DNA of 32,917 nucleotides from Flemingiibacterium sp045632605. Its GTDB lineage: Bacteria > Bacillota > Clostridia > Oscillospirales > CAG-272. Where the stretch lies: NCBI GenBank assembly GCA_045632605.1, contig JAZQXA010000073.1, forward strand, positions 1 through 32,917, read 5' to 3'. The position numbers and the translations under genes are program-made. The notes below the pieces were generated by a model. The model saw only the letters and a list, made by a program, of their open reading frames with translations, did not search any database and was not told the origin of the DNA. How positions within the stretch are numbered: position 1 is the first letter of the stretch; each line of letters begins with the position of its first letter. Below, piece by piece: positions 23,853 through 31,484 of this stretch.

Positions 23853-23883
23853 ATAATATTCAAACCGGAAAGGAGTAACAAAT

Positions 23884-24258
23884 ATGACCTGCAGATACAT
23901 TTACAATGCCGCACTTGCTCTGCTCGGAGAACCCGAAGACACAGATGCAACAAAAGATTACGCGGTACGCTCCGTACATCTTCTGACGGTAATTTTTTCA
24001 AGATTCGCAAAGCTCTCCGAAGCGTTGTCCGGGGCTTTGACAGATTTTGAGGCGTTAACTCTTACATCGCTCGATTCGCCGTTCCCGCTTGACCAAAGAC
24101 TCGCCGCTCTTGTCAGTGAGGTGCTCGCATCGATGCTTGTAACCGATGAGTTGCCCGAAATTTCAAAAATGCTTGCACAACGCGCTGAAAAAGATACTCT
24201 TGCTCTTTCTGCCGAAGCCGTGAGTATCGGCTCAACACGAGAGGTATACGGCTTATGA
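23884..24258 (+). CDS. Putative head completion/connector protein (P22 gp4 position)
   Basis: The 124-residue protein is mainly helical (CRYIYNAALALLGEPEDTD at the start; RLAALVSEVLASMLVTDELP and a charged helix at the end). I do not recognise it by motif. It occupies the place between coat and gp10-like protein held in P22 by gp4, the first tail accessory factor that binds below the portal, and its N terminus resembles small head-tail adaptor proteins. AAAGGAG lies eight bases before the ATG. Its stop overlaps the next start (ATGA), indicating translational coupling. Confidence 0.5.
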   Translation: MTCRYIYNAALALLGEPEDTDATKDYAVRSVHLLTVIFSRFAKLSEALSGALTDFEALTLTSLDSPFPLDQRLAALVSEVLASMLVTDELPEISKMLAQRAEKDTLALSAEAVSIGSTREVYGL

Positions 24259-25949
24259 ATGCACTTCGGGAAAAGATAATTCGAAATTTCACAGACTGTG
24301 CGGCTATTGAAAATTTTCGTCTTGGCGCAAACGGAGAGCTTAATAAACGTGAGGGCTATGTCACTCTCGGCAGCTTTACTTCTGCCATACGCGGTGCCGT
24401 TTCCGTCGGTGATAGCATTTATACTGTAAGCGGAAAAAATTTTTATCAGGTCAGTAATGGGAATGTATATAAAAAAGGCACTCTTGACGGTGCAGTATTC
24501 TCCGACAGCAAAGAAAAGGTCACAATGTTTACCTCATCAAATTTAGTCTTTGTATTGGGAGGAAGCGGATATTACCGTTACGATATTGATGCGGATATAT
24601 TTACCGCTGTAAACGGATATGTCCCAATCATTGATACAGAGAATTATGATGATGAAAATATCGAAAAAATCAAAGAGCCTTTTAATATTTTCACAAACAC
24701 TGTTCGTATGCACTTTAAGTTTTTTTCAACACTTAAGTCATATAAAATTCCGGCAAATGCTAAGCAAGTTACCGCCGTCAGACTTAATGGACAGCTTTTA
24801 AGCTCATCGCAATATCTTCTTAATAACACACCTGACCAAATGGAAGTTATTATAGATCCAAACGACGTTCATGAAGGAGAAATTCTTGAGATTGAGTATA
24901 TTATTAAAAGCTCGGTATTCACTGCAGACAAGAGTAAAATCACGAGCTGCAGAAAAGCTTTTCCGGTAAGTGCAGACGGCGTATCAGTTCTGTTTTTATA
25001 TGACAGTCCGAATTTGTCACCCGGACGGATAATATACTCGAAGCCACCGGTATCGCCGACAGGTTCTGATGGCGTTTTCGATTATTTTATAAACGGCAGA
25101 GAGATTATAATCGGCGACGGAACTAAACCGATTCATGCTATTGCACGGCTTGGCGACCGTATTATCGTTATTACATCTGACGAGGTTTATTCGGTTAATG
25201 TAAGCGTACTGTCAGGGGGAGATATGAGATTCTACGTTTCACGTCTTTATTCTGACTTTGGTGCAAGCGAAAATTCCGGTTGTGCCGTACTGGACAACAG
25301 CTTGTATTTCGCAAACGAAACCGGTTTGTTCCGTCTTTCGTTTGACAGTGTAAGCGGAACATTCAAACGTTCGCAAATCGACATTCCGGCTGTTGCAATC
25401 GGAGCAAGAAATCAATATAAGGATATCAAACTGCACTTTGATCGAAGAAACAGTGAACTCTGGTGCTGCACTGACAGCGAAATCGGTGTTTACAGTATTC
25501 GATACGGAACATGGTATCGCTTCACCGGAATATCAGGAGCTTTTTTCTTTACTTCCGGTTCAAAAACAGCATTTATTTCAAATAATCGGCTTAATTTATT
25601 CGATGAGAGTATATATACAGACGGCGGCAGCGGCTTCGATGCATTCATTGAGAGCAAAAACCTGAGCTTTGACAATGTTTTCACCGAAAAGACAGTATAC
25701 GGCTTCGGTGCAGCATTTGAACGCCGTGAGGGTGCGGCGCTTGAATGTATACTCATCAACGATAAAGGAAACACGTTCTCAACCGTTATTGAATCTGATG
25801 GTAATGGCGGCACATCGCCGGTTGTACTCCACACTCACGCCAGACTCGGAAAAAGCGCTTACATCATTTATCGGCTGATCTCCCCGTCATATGCCGCTCC
25901 GGCAAATGTACGTGAAATCATGTTCCGCTACAGAACCACGGGGGTATGA
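24255..25949 (+). CDS. Putative packaged-DNA stabilisation/tail hub protein (P22 gp10-like)
   Basis: The 564-residue protein starts with IENFRLGANGELNKREGYV, like the N termini of P22 gp10-type proteins, and continues as a string of short beta-repeats consistent with a beta-propeller: AVSVGDSIYTVSGKNFYQV, SNLVFVLGGSGYYRYD, DRIIVITSDEVYSVNV, DNSLYFANETGLFRLS, NSELWCCTDSEIGVYSI. In P22, gp10 closes the portal channel and forms the hub for the tailspikes. Gene order after the coat and gp4-like genes supports this. No tailspike or needle gene follows, which is odd for such a hub. It overlaps the upstream gene by four bases. Confidence 0.6.
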   Translation: MNALREKIIRNFTDCAAIENFRLGANGELNKREGYVTLGSFTSAIRGAVSVGDSIYTVSGKNFYQVSNGNVYKKGTLDGAVFSDSKEKVTMFTSSNLVFVLGGSGYYRYDIDADIFTAVNGYVPIIDTENYDDENIEKIKEPFNIFTNTVRMHFKFFSTLKSYKIPANAKQVTAVRLNGQLLSSSQYLLNNTPDQMEVIIDPNDVHEGEILEIEYIIKSSVFTADKSKITSCRKAFPVSADGVSVLFLYDSPNLSPGRIIYSKPPVSPTGSDGVFDYFINGREIIIGDGTKPIHAIARLGDRIIVITSDEVYSVNVSVLSGGDMRFYVSRLYSDFGASENSGCAVLDNSLYFANETGLFRLSFDSVSGTFKRSQIDIPAVAIGARNQYKDIKLHFDRRNSELWCCTDSEIGVYSIRYGTWYRFTGISGAFFFTSGSKTAFISNNRLNLFDESIYTDGGSGFDAFIESKNLSFDNVFTEKTVYGFGAAFERREGAALECILINDKGNTFSTVIESDGNGGTSPVVLHTHARLGKSAYIIYRLISPSYAAPANVREIMFRYRTTGV

Positions 25950-25952
25950 AAA

Positions 25953-26096
25953 ATGATTGCTCTGTTATATTTCTTGGGGTTCGTGTGCGGAGTCGGTACA
26001 GCTTTTTTAATTAAGATGATAATTGATGCAAAAAAACGTAAATCCGAAAATTCAAAAGGCATCGAAGACAGCTTCAATAATATTCTGAACTACTGA
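25953..26096 (+). CDS. 47-residue single-pass membrane protein in the phage cassette
   Basis: A short frame starts at an ATG three bases after the gp10-like stop and ends 13 bases before the portal start. It encodes MIALLYFLGFVCGVGTAFLI (one membrane segment, residues 2-21), then a KMIIDAKKRK basic stretch and a polar tail ending NNILNY. The ribosome binding site is weak (GGGGT), so it may depend on coupling to the upstream gene. Size and layout would fit a small holin-like or membrane-tether protein, but this is only a guess; no family is recognised. Confidence 0.55.
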   Translation: MIALLYFLGFVCGVGTAFLIKMIIDAKKRKSENSKGIEDSFNNILNY

Positions 26097-26109
26097 AAGG
26101 AATTAAATT

Positions 26110-27651
26110 ATGACTCAAAATATCTCTTGGAGACAGTTTGAGGCAGGACGTGACTATAACCGCCGCATCGGCTTATACGAATCTCTCGCTTCGTGCGAAA
26201 GATTCTATCGCGGCGATCAGTGGCATTCTGTTCCCAAAGGTCCGCTTCCGACACCGATTTTTAACTACATACGGCGTATAACCGATTTTCTCGTTGCCCA
26301 GGTTGCAAACAACAATATCGACATCGTTTATTCGGACGAAAATCTCCCATTTATCAGTGACAGCAATCATCGAGCACGTATAAACAGTGCTGTAAATCTT
26401 ATAAATAAGAATGTTGCCTTTCGCTGGGAACAATGTCATATGGACAAGCTGCTTCACCAGGTATTGCTCGATGCGGCGCTCTCCGGTGACGGTGTGTTTT
26501 TTACATACTGGGATTCCACTGTAAAAACCGGTCAGGTTTACACCGGAGATTTCGTTACAGTTACCCTCGACAACACAAATCTTTTCGTTGCCAACGTAAA
26601 TTCGACCGATATACAGTCGCAGGAATATATCATTGTATCGGGACGTGAATCGGCTGAAAAGCTTCGTAATGAGGCTCTCGCCTGCGGTGCTTCTCATGAG
26701 GATGCAATGAAAATACGTCCGGACGGAGATCTTCATTACGGCTCCGGAGCATATTCCGCATATGAAAATCTCGATGCTTCGGCTGAAAAGGCAACTTATA
26801 TTATCAAGTTTACACGTGACGAAAACGGATATGTCCAGTTTGAAAAATCAACTCGCGACTGCGTAATACGCCGTGTCTGCACCGGACTCAGACGTTATCC
26901 CTTAGCCATGTTCAACTGGGTTCCCGTTAAAAACTCCTACCACGGTGCATCACCTATTGCTCCGCTGATACAGAACCAGAAATACATAAACAAGGCGTAT
27001 GCTCTCATGATGAAACACATGATTGACTCAGCTTTTTCAAAGGTTGTTTATGACAAGACGCGCGTTCCCGAATGGACAAACGAAGTCGGTCAGGCAATCG
27101 GCGTTGTCGGAGGAGATATAAGCGGTGTTGCGGCAACAATTTCTCCGGGTGAAATGAACGATCGGTTTGCAGAAATCATCTCCGATGTAGTAAAGAACAC
27201 CAAAGACTGCATGGGTGCAACTGACACATCGCTCGGTGAAACCGCCCCTACAAACACATCGGCGATAATTGCACTTCAGGAGTCAAATGCCATTACCCTC
27301 AATTCGGTTCGTGCGTCACTTTACGCTTGCCTTGAGGAACTCGCCGCTATATGGGTTGACTTTATGTGCGCATATTATGCCGACGGACGTATGCTGATTT
27401 CCGGAAAAGACGAAATTCTTCCACTCGACTGTCGTGTATTGCGCGAAGAACTTATCTGTGCCAGAGTCGATGTAGGAGCTTCCACACGCTTCTCAAAAAT
27501 ATCCGCACTGTCGGAACTTGCAAGGTTGCTTGAGGGCGGACATATTACACTCAAACAGTATCTCGAACGTTTACCGGACGGAGTTATTCCGCTGCGTGAG
27601 CAGCTTATTGCCGAAATTGAAAGTGGGGTAAATGAAAATGACGGAGAATGA
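26110..27651 (+). CDS. Phage portal protein (P22-like)
   Basis: The 513-residue protein begins with a helical segment and RFYRGDQWHSVPKGPLPTPIFNYIRRITDF (start of this block about residue 31), typical of P22-type portals, followed by MDKLLHQVLLDAALSGDGVF, FNWVPVKNSYHGASPIAPLI and the central helix region TDTSLGETAPTNTSAIIALQ. Twelve copies would form the ring through which DNA enters and leaves the capsid. Length is shorter than P22 gp1 (725) but normal for compact podovirus-like elements. AAAGGA stands eight bases before the ATG. It is unusual for the portal to follow the coat and tail-hub genes instead of directly following terminase. Confidence 0.85.
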   Translation: MTQNISWRQFEAGRDYNRRIGLYESLASCERFYRGDQWHSVPKGPLPTPIFNYIRRITDFLVAQVANNNIDIVYSDENLPFISDSNHRARINSAVNLINKNVAFRWEQCHMDKLLHQVLLDAALSGDGVFFTYWDSTVKTGQVYTGDFVTVTLDNTNLFVANVNSTDIQSQEYIIVSGRESAEKLRNEALACGASHEDAMKIRPDGDLHYGSGAYSAYENLDASAEKATYIIKFTRDENGYVQFEKSTRDCVIRRVCTGLRRYPLAMFNWVPVKNSYHGASPIAPLIQNQKYINKAYALMMKHMIDSAFSKVVYDKTRVPEWTNEVGQAIGVVGGDISGVAATISPGEMNDRFAEIISDVVKNTKDCMGATDTSLGETAPTNTSAIIALQESNAITLNSVRASLYACLEELAAIWVDFMCAYYADGRMLISGKDEILPLDCRVLREELICARVDVGASTRFSKISALSELARLLEGGHITLKQYLERLPDGVIPLREQLIAEIESGVNENDGE

Positions 27652-27853
27652 TAAAAATATTACTCTTGAGAGCGAAGCTTCACCTGAAGCAGTTAACGCT
27701 GCCAACGCCGCCGCTTCCACCGGAAACATTTGCGATGACGGTCAGGGAGCCGCATTTTTCACCGCTTCCGACGTACGCGCCATGAGCCGTGAACAGGTAC
27801 GGCGCAATCTCGGAAAAATTCTCAAATCAATGGAAAGCGGTGCTTTTCAATAA
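27638..27853 (+). CDS. Small acidic scaffold-like protein overlapping the portal gene
   Basis: The product is 71 residues from the ATG at 27638, nine bases after GTGGGG; an ATG two codons earlier is also possible. The N-terminal half is acidic and Ala/Asn-rich and probably disordered; the end, MSREQVRRNLGKILKSMESG, is an amphipathic basic helix. Such a layout, with a charged C-terminal helix that binds coat subunits, is typical of phage scaffolding proteins, and its place after the portal matches P22 gp8. It is far shorter than gp8 (303 residues), so it could be a truncated scaffold or an unrelated accessory protein. The reading frame overlaps the portal end by 14 bases. Confidence 0.5.
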   Translation: MTENDKNITLESEASPEAVNAANAAASTGNICDDGQGAAFFTASDVRAMSREQVRRNLGKILKSMESGAFQ

Positions 27854-27856
27854 CTA

Positions 27857-27903
27857 TTACGCCGACTGTAAGGAATAACCTGCAGGCGGCGTAAAATTTT
27901 TTT
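27857..27903 (+). terminator. Terminator of the phage cassette
   Basis: TTACGCCG (27857-27864) and CGGCGTAA (27887-27894) form the outer stem, with CTG/CAG pairing inside, followed by AATTTTTTT. It lies four bases after the last cassette stop codon. Confidence 0.82.
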
Positions 27904-27935
27904 ACAAAATTCCACTATTTTATATCACATTAGTT

Positions 27936-27944
27936 TGGTATAAT
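27936..27944 (+). promoter_or_regulatory. Citrate synthase promoter (extended -10)
   Basis: TGGTATAAT is a consensus extended -10 box. The -35 region is poor. The start would be near 27951, about 29 bases before the ATG, and lies beyond the cassette terminator, so the gene is transcribed independently. Confidence 0.7.
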
Positions 27945-27979
27945 ATTTATATCCCCATACAGACAGGAGGCTTATACCA

Positions 27980-29338
27980 ATGCAAAACTTTTCCGACATT
28001 TCTCCATACATCCGACTGCTCGCCGAAAAATCCGATTCCGGAAATCATATTTCTCCCGAAATGTACGGCGAACACCACGTTTTTCGCGGTCTTCGTGATA
28101 TGAACGGAAACGGTGTTGTCACCGGTCTTACCGAAATTTCACGCATAAAGGCAAAAGATATTTCGCCGGACGGTACGGCAATTCCATGCGAGGGAAAATT
28201 ATCCTACCGCGGTTACGATGTGCATGACCTTGTTAACGGATTTTCCTCTTCAAATCATTTTGGCTTTGAGGAAACTTTATATTTATTGCTATTTTCAGAG
28301 CTTCCCACAGAGGAGGAGCTTTACGATTTTCGTGAATTGCTTGCGGACTATCGCTCACTTCCAACATCGTTCGTGCGTGATATGATTCTCAAAGCTCCGG
28401 GGCGCGATATGATGAATATTCTCTCCCGTTCTGTGCTTGCACTGTATGCTTATGACGACAATCCTGACGATATTTCAACAGCGAATGTACTGCGTCAGTG
28501 CCTATATCTGACATCAGTATTTCCGCTTCTTTCGGTTTACGGCTATCAGTCGTATCAGCATTATCACCAGGGCAAATCGCTCTTTATTCATCCACCGAAG
28601 CGTGAACATTCAACATCTGAATGTATTCTCGGTGTGCTTCGTGAAAACGGTGAATTTTCCCCCCTTGAAGCAAAGATTCTCGACCTCGCGCTTGTGCTCC
28701 ACGCCGAACACGGAGGAGGAAACAATTCCTCGTTCACCATGCACGTTGTTACTTCGTCCGGCACTGATACGTATTCTGCAACGGCGGCGGCACTCGGTTC
28801 ACTCAAAGGTCCGCGTCACGGCGGTGCTAATGTTAAGGTTGTCCGTATGTTCGATGACCTTAAAGCCAACTGTAACATTGACAGCGAGATTTCAATACGC
28901 GATTATCTCGTGCGTCTTCTCGATAAAAAAGCTTTCGACAATGCAGGACTCATCTACGGAATGGGTCACGCAGTTTATTCAAAATCCGACCCACGTGCCG
29001 ACATTTTAAAGGGTTGTGCAAAGGATCTTGCTCTTGAAAAAGGATGTTCCGAGGAGTTCGAGCTTTATGAAACTGTTGCTCGCCTTGCGCCTGAAATCAT
29101 CGCAGAAAAACGCCGTATGTATAAAGGTGTCAGTATGAATGTTGATTTCTATTCGGGGCTTATTTACCGTATGCTTGAGCTTCCCTATGAGCTTTACACT
29201 CCGATTTTTGCAATATCGCGCATTGCAGGCTGGAGCGCTCACAGAATTGAGGAAATTCAGAATGCCGGTAAAATTATCCGTCCGGCATATGTCAGTGTAC
29301 GTGATGACCGGGAATACAAAAGCATTGACAAAAGATAA
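27980..29338 (+). CDS. gltA: Citrate synthase
   Basis: The 452-residue enzyme condenses oxaloacetate with acetyl-CoA to citrate and CoA. It carries the family hallmarks: LHAEHGGGNNSSFTMHV (about residues 239-255), GPRHGGAN (about 277-284), GMGHAVYSKSDPRAD (about 328-342, with the acyl-CoA-binding histidine and the catalytic aspartate region) and NVDFYSGLIYRML (about 387-399). The longer N terminus and HGGGNNSSF motif fit the Clostridial type II-like citrate synthases. GGAGG stands nine bases before the ATG. It is probably used for glutamate synthesis in an anaerobe with a partial citric acid cycle; aconitase and isocitrate dehydrogenase genes are not in the window. Confidence 0.93.
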   Translation: MQNFSDISPYIRLLAEKSDSGNHISPEMYGEHHVFRGLRDMNGNGVVTGLTEISRIKAKDISPDGTAIPCEGKLSYRGYDVHDLVNGFSSSNHFGFEETLYLLLFSELPTEEELYDFRELLADYRSLPTSFVRDMILKAPGRDMMNILSRSVLALYAYDDNPDDISTANVLRQCLYLTSVFPLLSVYGYQSYQHYHQGKSLFIHPPKREHSTSECILGVLRENGEFSPLEAKILDLALVLHAEHGGGNNSSFTMHVVTSSGTDTYSATAAALGSLKGPRHGGANVKVVRMFDDLKANCNIDSEISIRDYLVRLLDKKAFDNAGLIYGMGHAVYSKSDPRADILKGCAKDLALEKGCSEEFELYETVARLAPEIIAEKRRMYKGVSMNVDFYSGLIYRMLELPYELYTPIFAISRIAGWSAHRIEEIQNAGKIIRPAYVSVRDDREYKSIDKR

Positions 29339-29342
29339 AATA

Positions 29343-29372
29343 AGGCTTGCTGCATTTTACTGCGGCAAGCCT
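29343..29372. terminator. Bidirectional hairpin between convergent genes
   Basis: AGGCTTGC (29343-29350) pairs with GCAAGCCT (29365-29372), with an inner GCA/TGC. It sits in the 42 bases between the citrate synthase stop and the stop of the convergent acyltransferase-like gene. The minus-strand side is followed by TATTTTATCTTTT, so it serves that gene better. Confidence 0.75.
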
Positions 29373-29380
29373 AAATTATA

Positions 29381-30304
29381 TTATTCGGTTATAACTGTAT
29401 TGTTTACGTTGTCCCAGATGAATACACCGTTTCCGCCGCCCACTTTGTTTCCGGCTTCAAGCCAATCGGCGTACGCACGCTTGAGCGATGTATCACGCGG
29501 AAGCTCGCTGTAAGGCTTATTTGCATCCGCACCGAAAATTCTCCAAAGGTCGTGCTGTGGATCGGAGTAATCGCCGGAGCCATAAATATAAAAGTCATCC
29601 ATGAACGAAACAATATTCGAGTGCGCCGGAAGAATCTGCTTGTTCGGAGGGTAAAGCAGCCATGAGCCGCATCTGAAAATATCTATCTTCTTTCCAAGCA
29701 CATTATTGAAGAACTCATATGCCATCTTGTATGAAGCAAATCTCGCTTCACGGTCGAATTTTTCTCCGCTGGAGGGGATATGTATGCTGATAGTTTCGTC
29801 TTTGTGCTTAAGTGTGCGGCCTGCTATTTTAATACCGCCCTCCGGGAGATTGGTATCGGGCAAATACGAAAGCTCATACTCAAGTCTTCCCAGCTTAAAC
29901 ATTTCGAGAGTAAAGAACTTATAAAACCAAGTATTAGAGAAAAATCCCGGAATTCCGTAAACCTCAAGGCATTCCATCAGCTTATAGCGGAAATCGTTGA
30001 GCATATCCCACATAAGCTCCTCGGGGATGCCTGCCGCCGCATATTTTTCGGGAAGCTTTTTGGAAAGGCAGAGATAATAAAGGAACTTTGATGTATACGG
30101 ATGTACGCCGGTGTCAGCAGAAATTCTGTCGAGTGTGGTTTCGATATCAGCACGTTCCGGTCTGGTTGCAGGGTTGTGGAATTTTTCTACAAAAGGAAGA
30201 AATTCCTCATGTTTTTCAAGTATATCGTAAGCGTTTAACAGTGCGGTCATAGGCGCTGTCGGATAATTATAGCGTACAAAAATATAAGAAAGATGTTCTC
30301 TCAT
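29381..30304 (-). CDS. Acyltransferase-like protein (DUF5596-type)
   Basis: I start at the ATG of MREHLSYIFVRY (307 residues), seven bases after GAAAGTGAG; an in-frame TTG six codons earlier is less likely. The N-terminal third is helical. The centre has LRYEL-like RLEYELSYLPDTNLP, TISIHIPSSGEKFD and FRCGSWLLYPPNKQILPAHSNI (block starting about residue 220), which resembles the GNAT-related acyltransferase domain of uncharacterised Firmicute proteins, where LLxP...LLPxxSNI is conserved. Substrate unknown; a role in modifying a sugar or cell-wall compound is possible. It is cytoplasmic (no signal peptide) and transcribed alone from a consensus promoter. Confidence 0.5.
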   Translation of the reverse strand: MREHLSYIFVRYNYPTAPMTALLNAYDILEKHEEFLPFVEKFHNPATRPERADIETTLDRISADTGVHPYTSKFLYYLCLSKKLPEKYAAAGIPEELMWDMLNDFRYKLMECLEVYGIPGFFSNTWFYKFFTLEMFKLGRLEYELSYLPDTNLPEGGIKIAGRTLKHKDETISIHIPSSGEKFDREARFASYKMAYEFFNNVLGKKIDIFRCGSWLLYPPNKQILPAHSNIVSFMDDFYIYGSGDYSDPQHDLWRIFGADANKPYSELPRDTSLKRAYADWLEAGNKVGGGNGVFIWDNVNNTVITE

Positions 30305-30339
30305 AGCAAATCTCACTTTCAAGATAAATTTTCATGGTA

Positions 30340-30368
30340 ATTATACCACAAGCGTCTTTAATTGTCAA
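30340..30368 (-). promoter_or_regulatory. Promoter of the acyltransferase-like gene
   Basis: TTGACA (30363-30368), 17-base spacer and TATAAT (30340-30345), with TGG before the -10. This is a full consensus promoter with an added extended -10. Predicted leader is about 29 bases. Confidence 0.87.
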
Positions 30369-30481
30369 TACGAAAAAAGCCATGATTATTATAAAATATG
30401 TTATTATCGGCTAATTTACACTTTTATATTACTTTGCTACAAAATTGCCGACATTTTTGCTAATAATTTTTCTAAAATTAC

Positions 30482-30534
30482 TTGCCATTGATATTAATAT
30501 ATTTTATAATATAATCAGCAGAATATTTTTCTGC
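30482..30534 (+). promoter_or_regulatory. Promoter with inverted repeat before the TIM-barrel-like gene
   Basis: TTGCCA (30482-30487), 17-base spacer and TATAAT (30505-30510). Just downstream, GCAGAA (30518-30523) and TTCTGC (30529-30534) form a perfect inverted repeat around TATTT, covering the region from about +2 to +18. It could be an operator for the AraC-type regulator encoded downstream or for another repressor. Confidence 0.65.
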
Positions 30535-30567
30535 AAGAACAATTTTTATTCAGGAATAGGTGAACTT

Positions 30568-31416
30568 ATGAATTACGTTGATTTTTTTGGTAAAAAAGTT
30601 TCTAAACTTATTATAGGCGATAACCCAATGACCGGTCATTCTTACATAGAGGACCAGATTCCCGGTTCTGAAATGTACGCTTTTTATTCAACAGAAAAAA
30701 TAAAAGAAACTCTCCATGAAATGGAAGAACTTGGGTACAACACTATGCTTCCGCTCGCTACGCCTTTTATGATAAAGATCCTTCAGGACTACGAAAACGA
30801 AGGCGGTAAGCTTCAGTATATCTGGCAGCCCTATATGCCGATGAGTCAGAAGGTTAGCATTCAGCAGATGATGAGTCTTAAAGGTACTATCGGTGTATAT
30901 CATCAGGGCTCAACAACTGACTACCTCTATGAAACAAATCAGTGCGATTCAATTCTCGAACAGATCAAGCAGTACCGCGAAATGGGACTTCCGGTCGGAC
31001 TCGGTACACACCGTCCCGATGTTATCGAAAAGAGTGAGCGTGAGGGATGGGATGTTGATTTCTATGTTGCTTGTATGCAAAATGCGCGCCGTAACCGTGA
31101 AGGTGAACAGAGTGGATTTATCTCGGGAAAGACAAAGATGGGACTTCTCTTCTATCCCGATGACCGTCCAATCATGCTCGAAACTCTCAAGAATATCACA
31201 AAGCCGGTTATCACTTACAAGATATTCGCCGGCGGTCAGATGTTTGTCGAAAAAAAACATGAAGAAATACGTGAACTTATCAAAGGTGTTTATGAAGAAG
31301 TATTCACCGCTCTCAAGCCTAACGACTTCGCTGCTATAGGTGTATTCCAGAGAGATTCTGACCAGTTAAGAGAAAACGCCGAGCTCTACGACGAGTGGCT
31401 TGCCAGCAAGAAATAA
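30568..31416 (+). CDS. TIM-barrel-like protein of unknown function, sugar-metabolism context
   Basis: The 282-residue product starts at MNYVDFFGKK, with AGGTGA four bases upstream. Alternating strand and helix segments (KLIIGDNPMTGH, ELGYNTMLPLATPF, IGVYHQGSTTDYLY, LPVGLGTHRPDVIE, KPVITYKIFAGGQMF, FAAIGVFQRDSDQ) suggest a full (beta/alpha)8 barrel. The opening resembles aldo/keto-reductase-like or xylose-isomerase-like proteins that begin S-LI-G-NP-SGH, found near carbohydrate genes in Lentisphaerae, Planctomycetes and Clostridia. No metal or NADPH motif is certain, so I do not assign a reaction. It heads a rightward group with an AraC regulator and a solute-binding lipoprotein, pointing to sugar metabolism. 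Confidence 0.55.
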   Translation: MNYVDFFGKKVSKLIIGDNPMTGHSYIEDQIPGSEMYAFYSTEKIKETLHEMEELGYNTMLPLATPFMIKILQDYENEGGKLQYIWQPYMPMSQKVSIQQMMSLKGTIGVYHQGSTTDYLYETNQCDSILEQIKQYREMGLPVGLGTHRPDVIEKSEREGWDVDFYVACMQNARRNREGEQSGFISGKTKMGLLFYPDDRPIMLETLKNITKPVITYKIFAGGQMFVEKKHEEIRELIKGVYEEVFTALKPNDFAAIGVFQRDSDQLRENAELYDEWLASKK

Positions 31417-31440
31417 ACACTTACAGATAAAATTTTATAA

Positions 31441-31484
31441 CGGAGGCTGAGCCATTTCAATGATGGCTCACGTCAGTAGATATG
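31441..31484 (+). promoter_or_regulatory. Translation leader of the AraC-type gene: distant ribosome binding site, hairpin and overlapping small frame
   Basis: CGGAGG (31441-31446) is a strong ribosome binding site but lies 35 bases before the regulator's ATG (31482). Between them TGAGCCAT (31448-31455) pairs with ATGGCTCA (31463-31470). If folded, the site would be about 12 bases from the ATG. A 15-codon frame from ATG 31460 to 31507 overlaps the start in another frame and could couple translation. Confidence 0.5.

Larger units (their letters stand above)
21296..27853 (+). mobile_element. Compact P22-type phage head and packaging cassette
   Basis: Eight same-strand genes occupy about 6.6 kb: terminase small and large subunits, coat, gp4-like, gp10-like, a small membrane protein, portal and a scaffold-like protein. 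All are open, have ribosome binding sites and are closely spaced or overlapping. The cassette is bounded by a promoter-like extended -10 on the left and a terminator on the right. There is no integrase, repressor, replication, lysis or tail-fibre gene, and I find no flanking direct repeat. It may be a trimmed prophage, a satellite-type element or a domesticated particle-forming cassette. Confidence 0.75.

Noticed and set aside
12201..27890. Shared CCGACTGC-like sequence in several terminator stems (12202, 14101, 15763, 27862)
   Set aside because: The loops and flanks differ and the match is only seven or eight bases, so I regard it as common stem composition and not a mobile repeat family.
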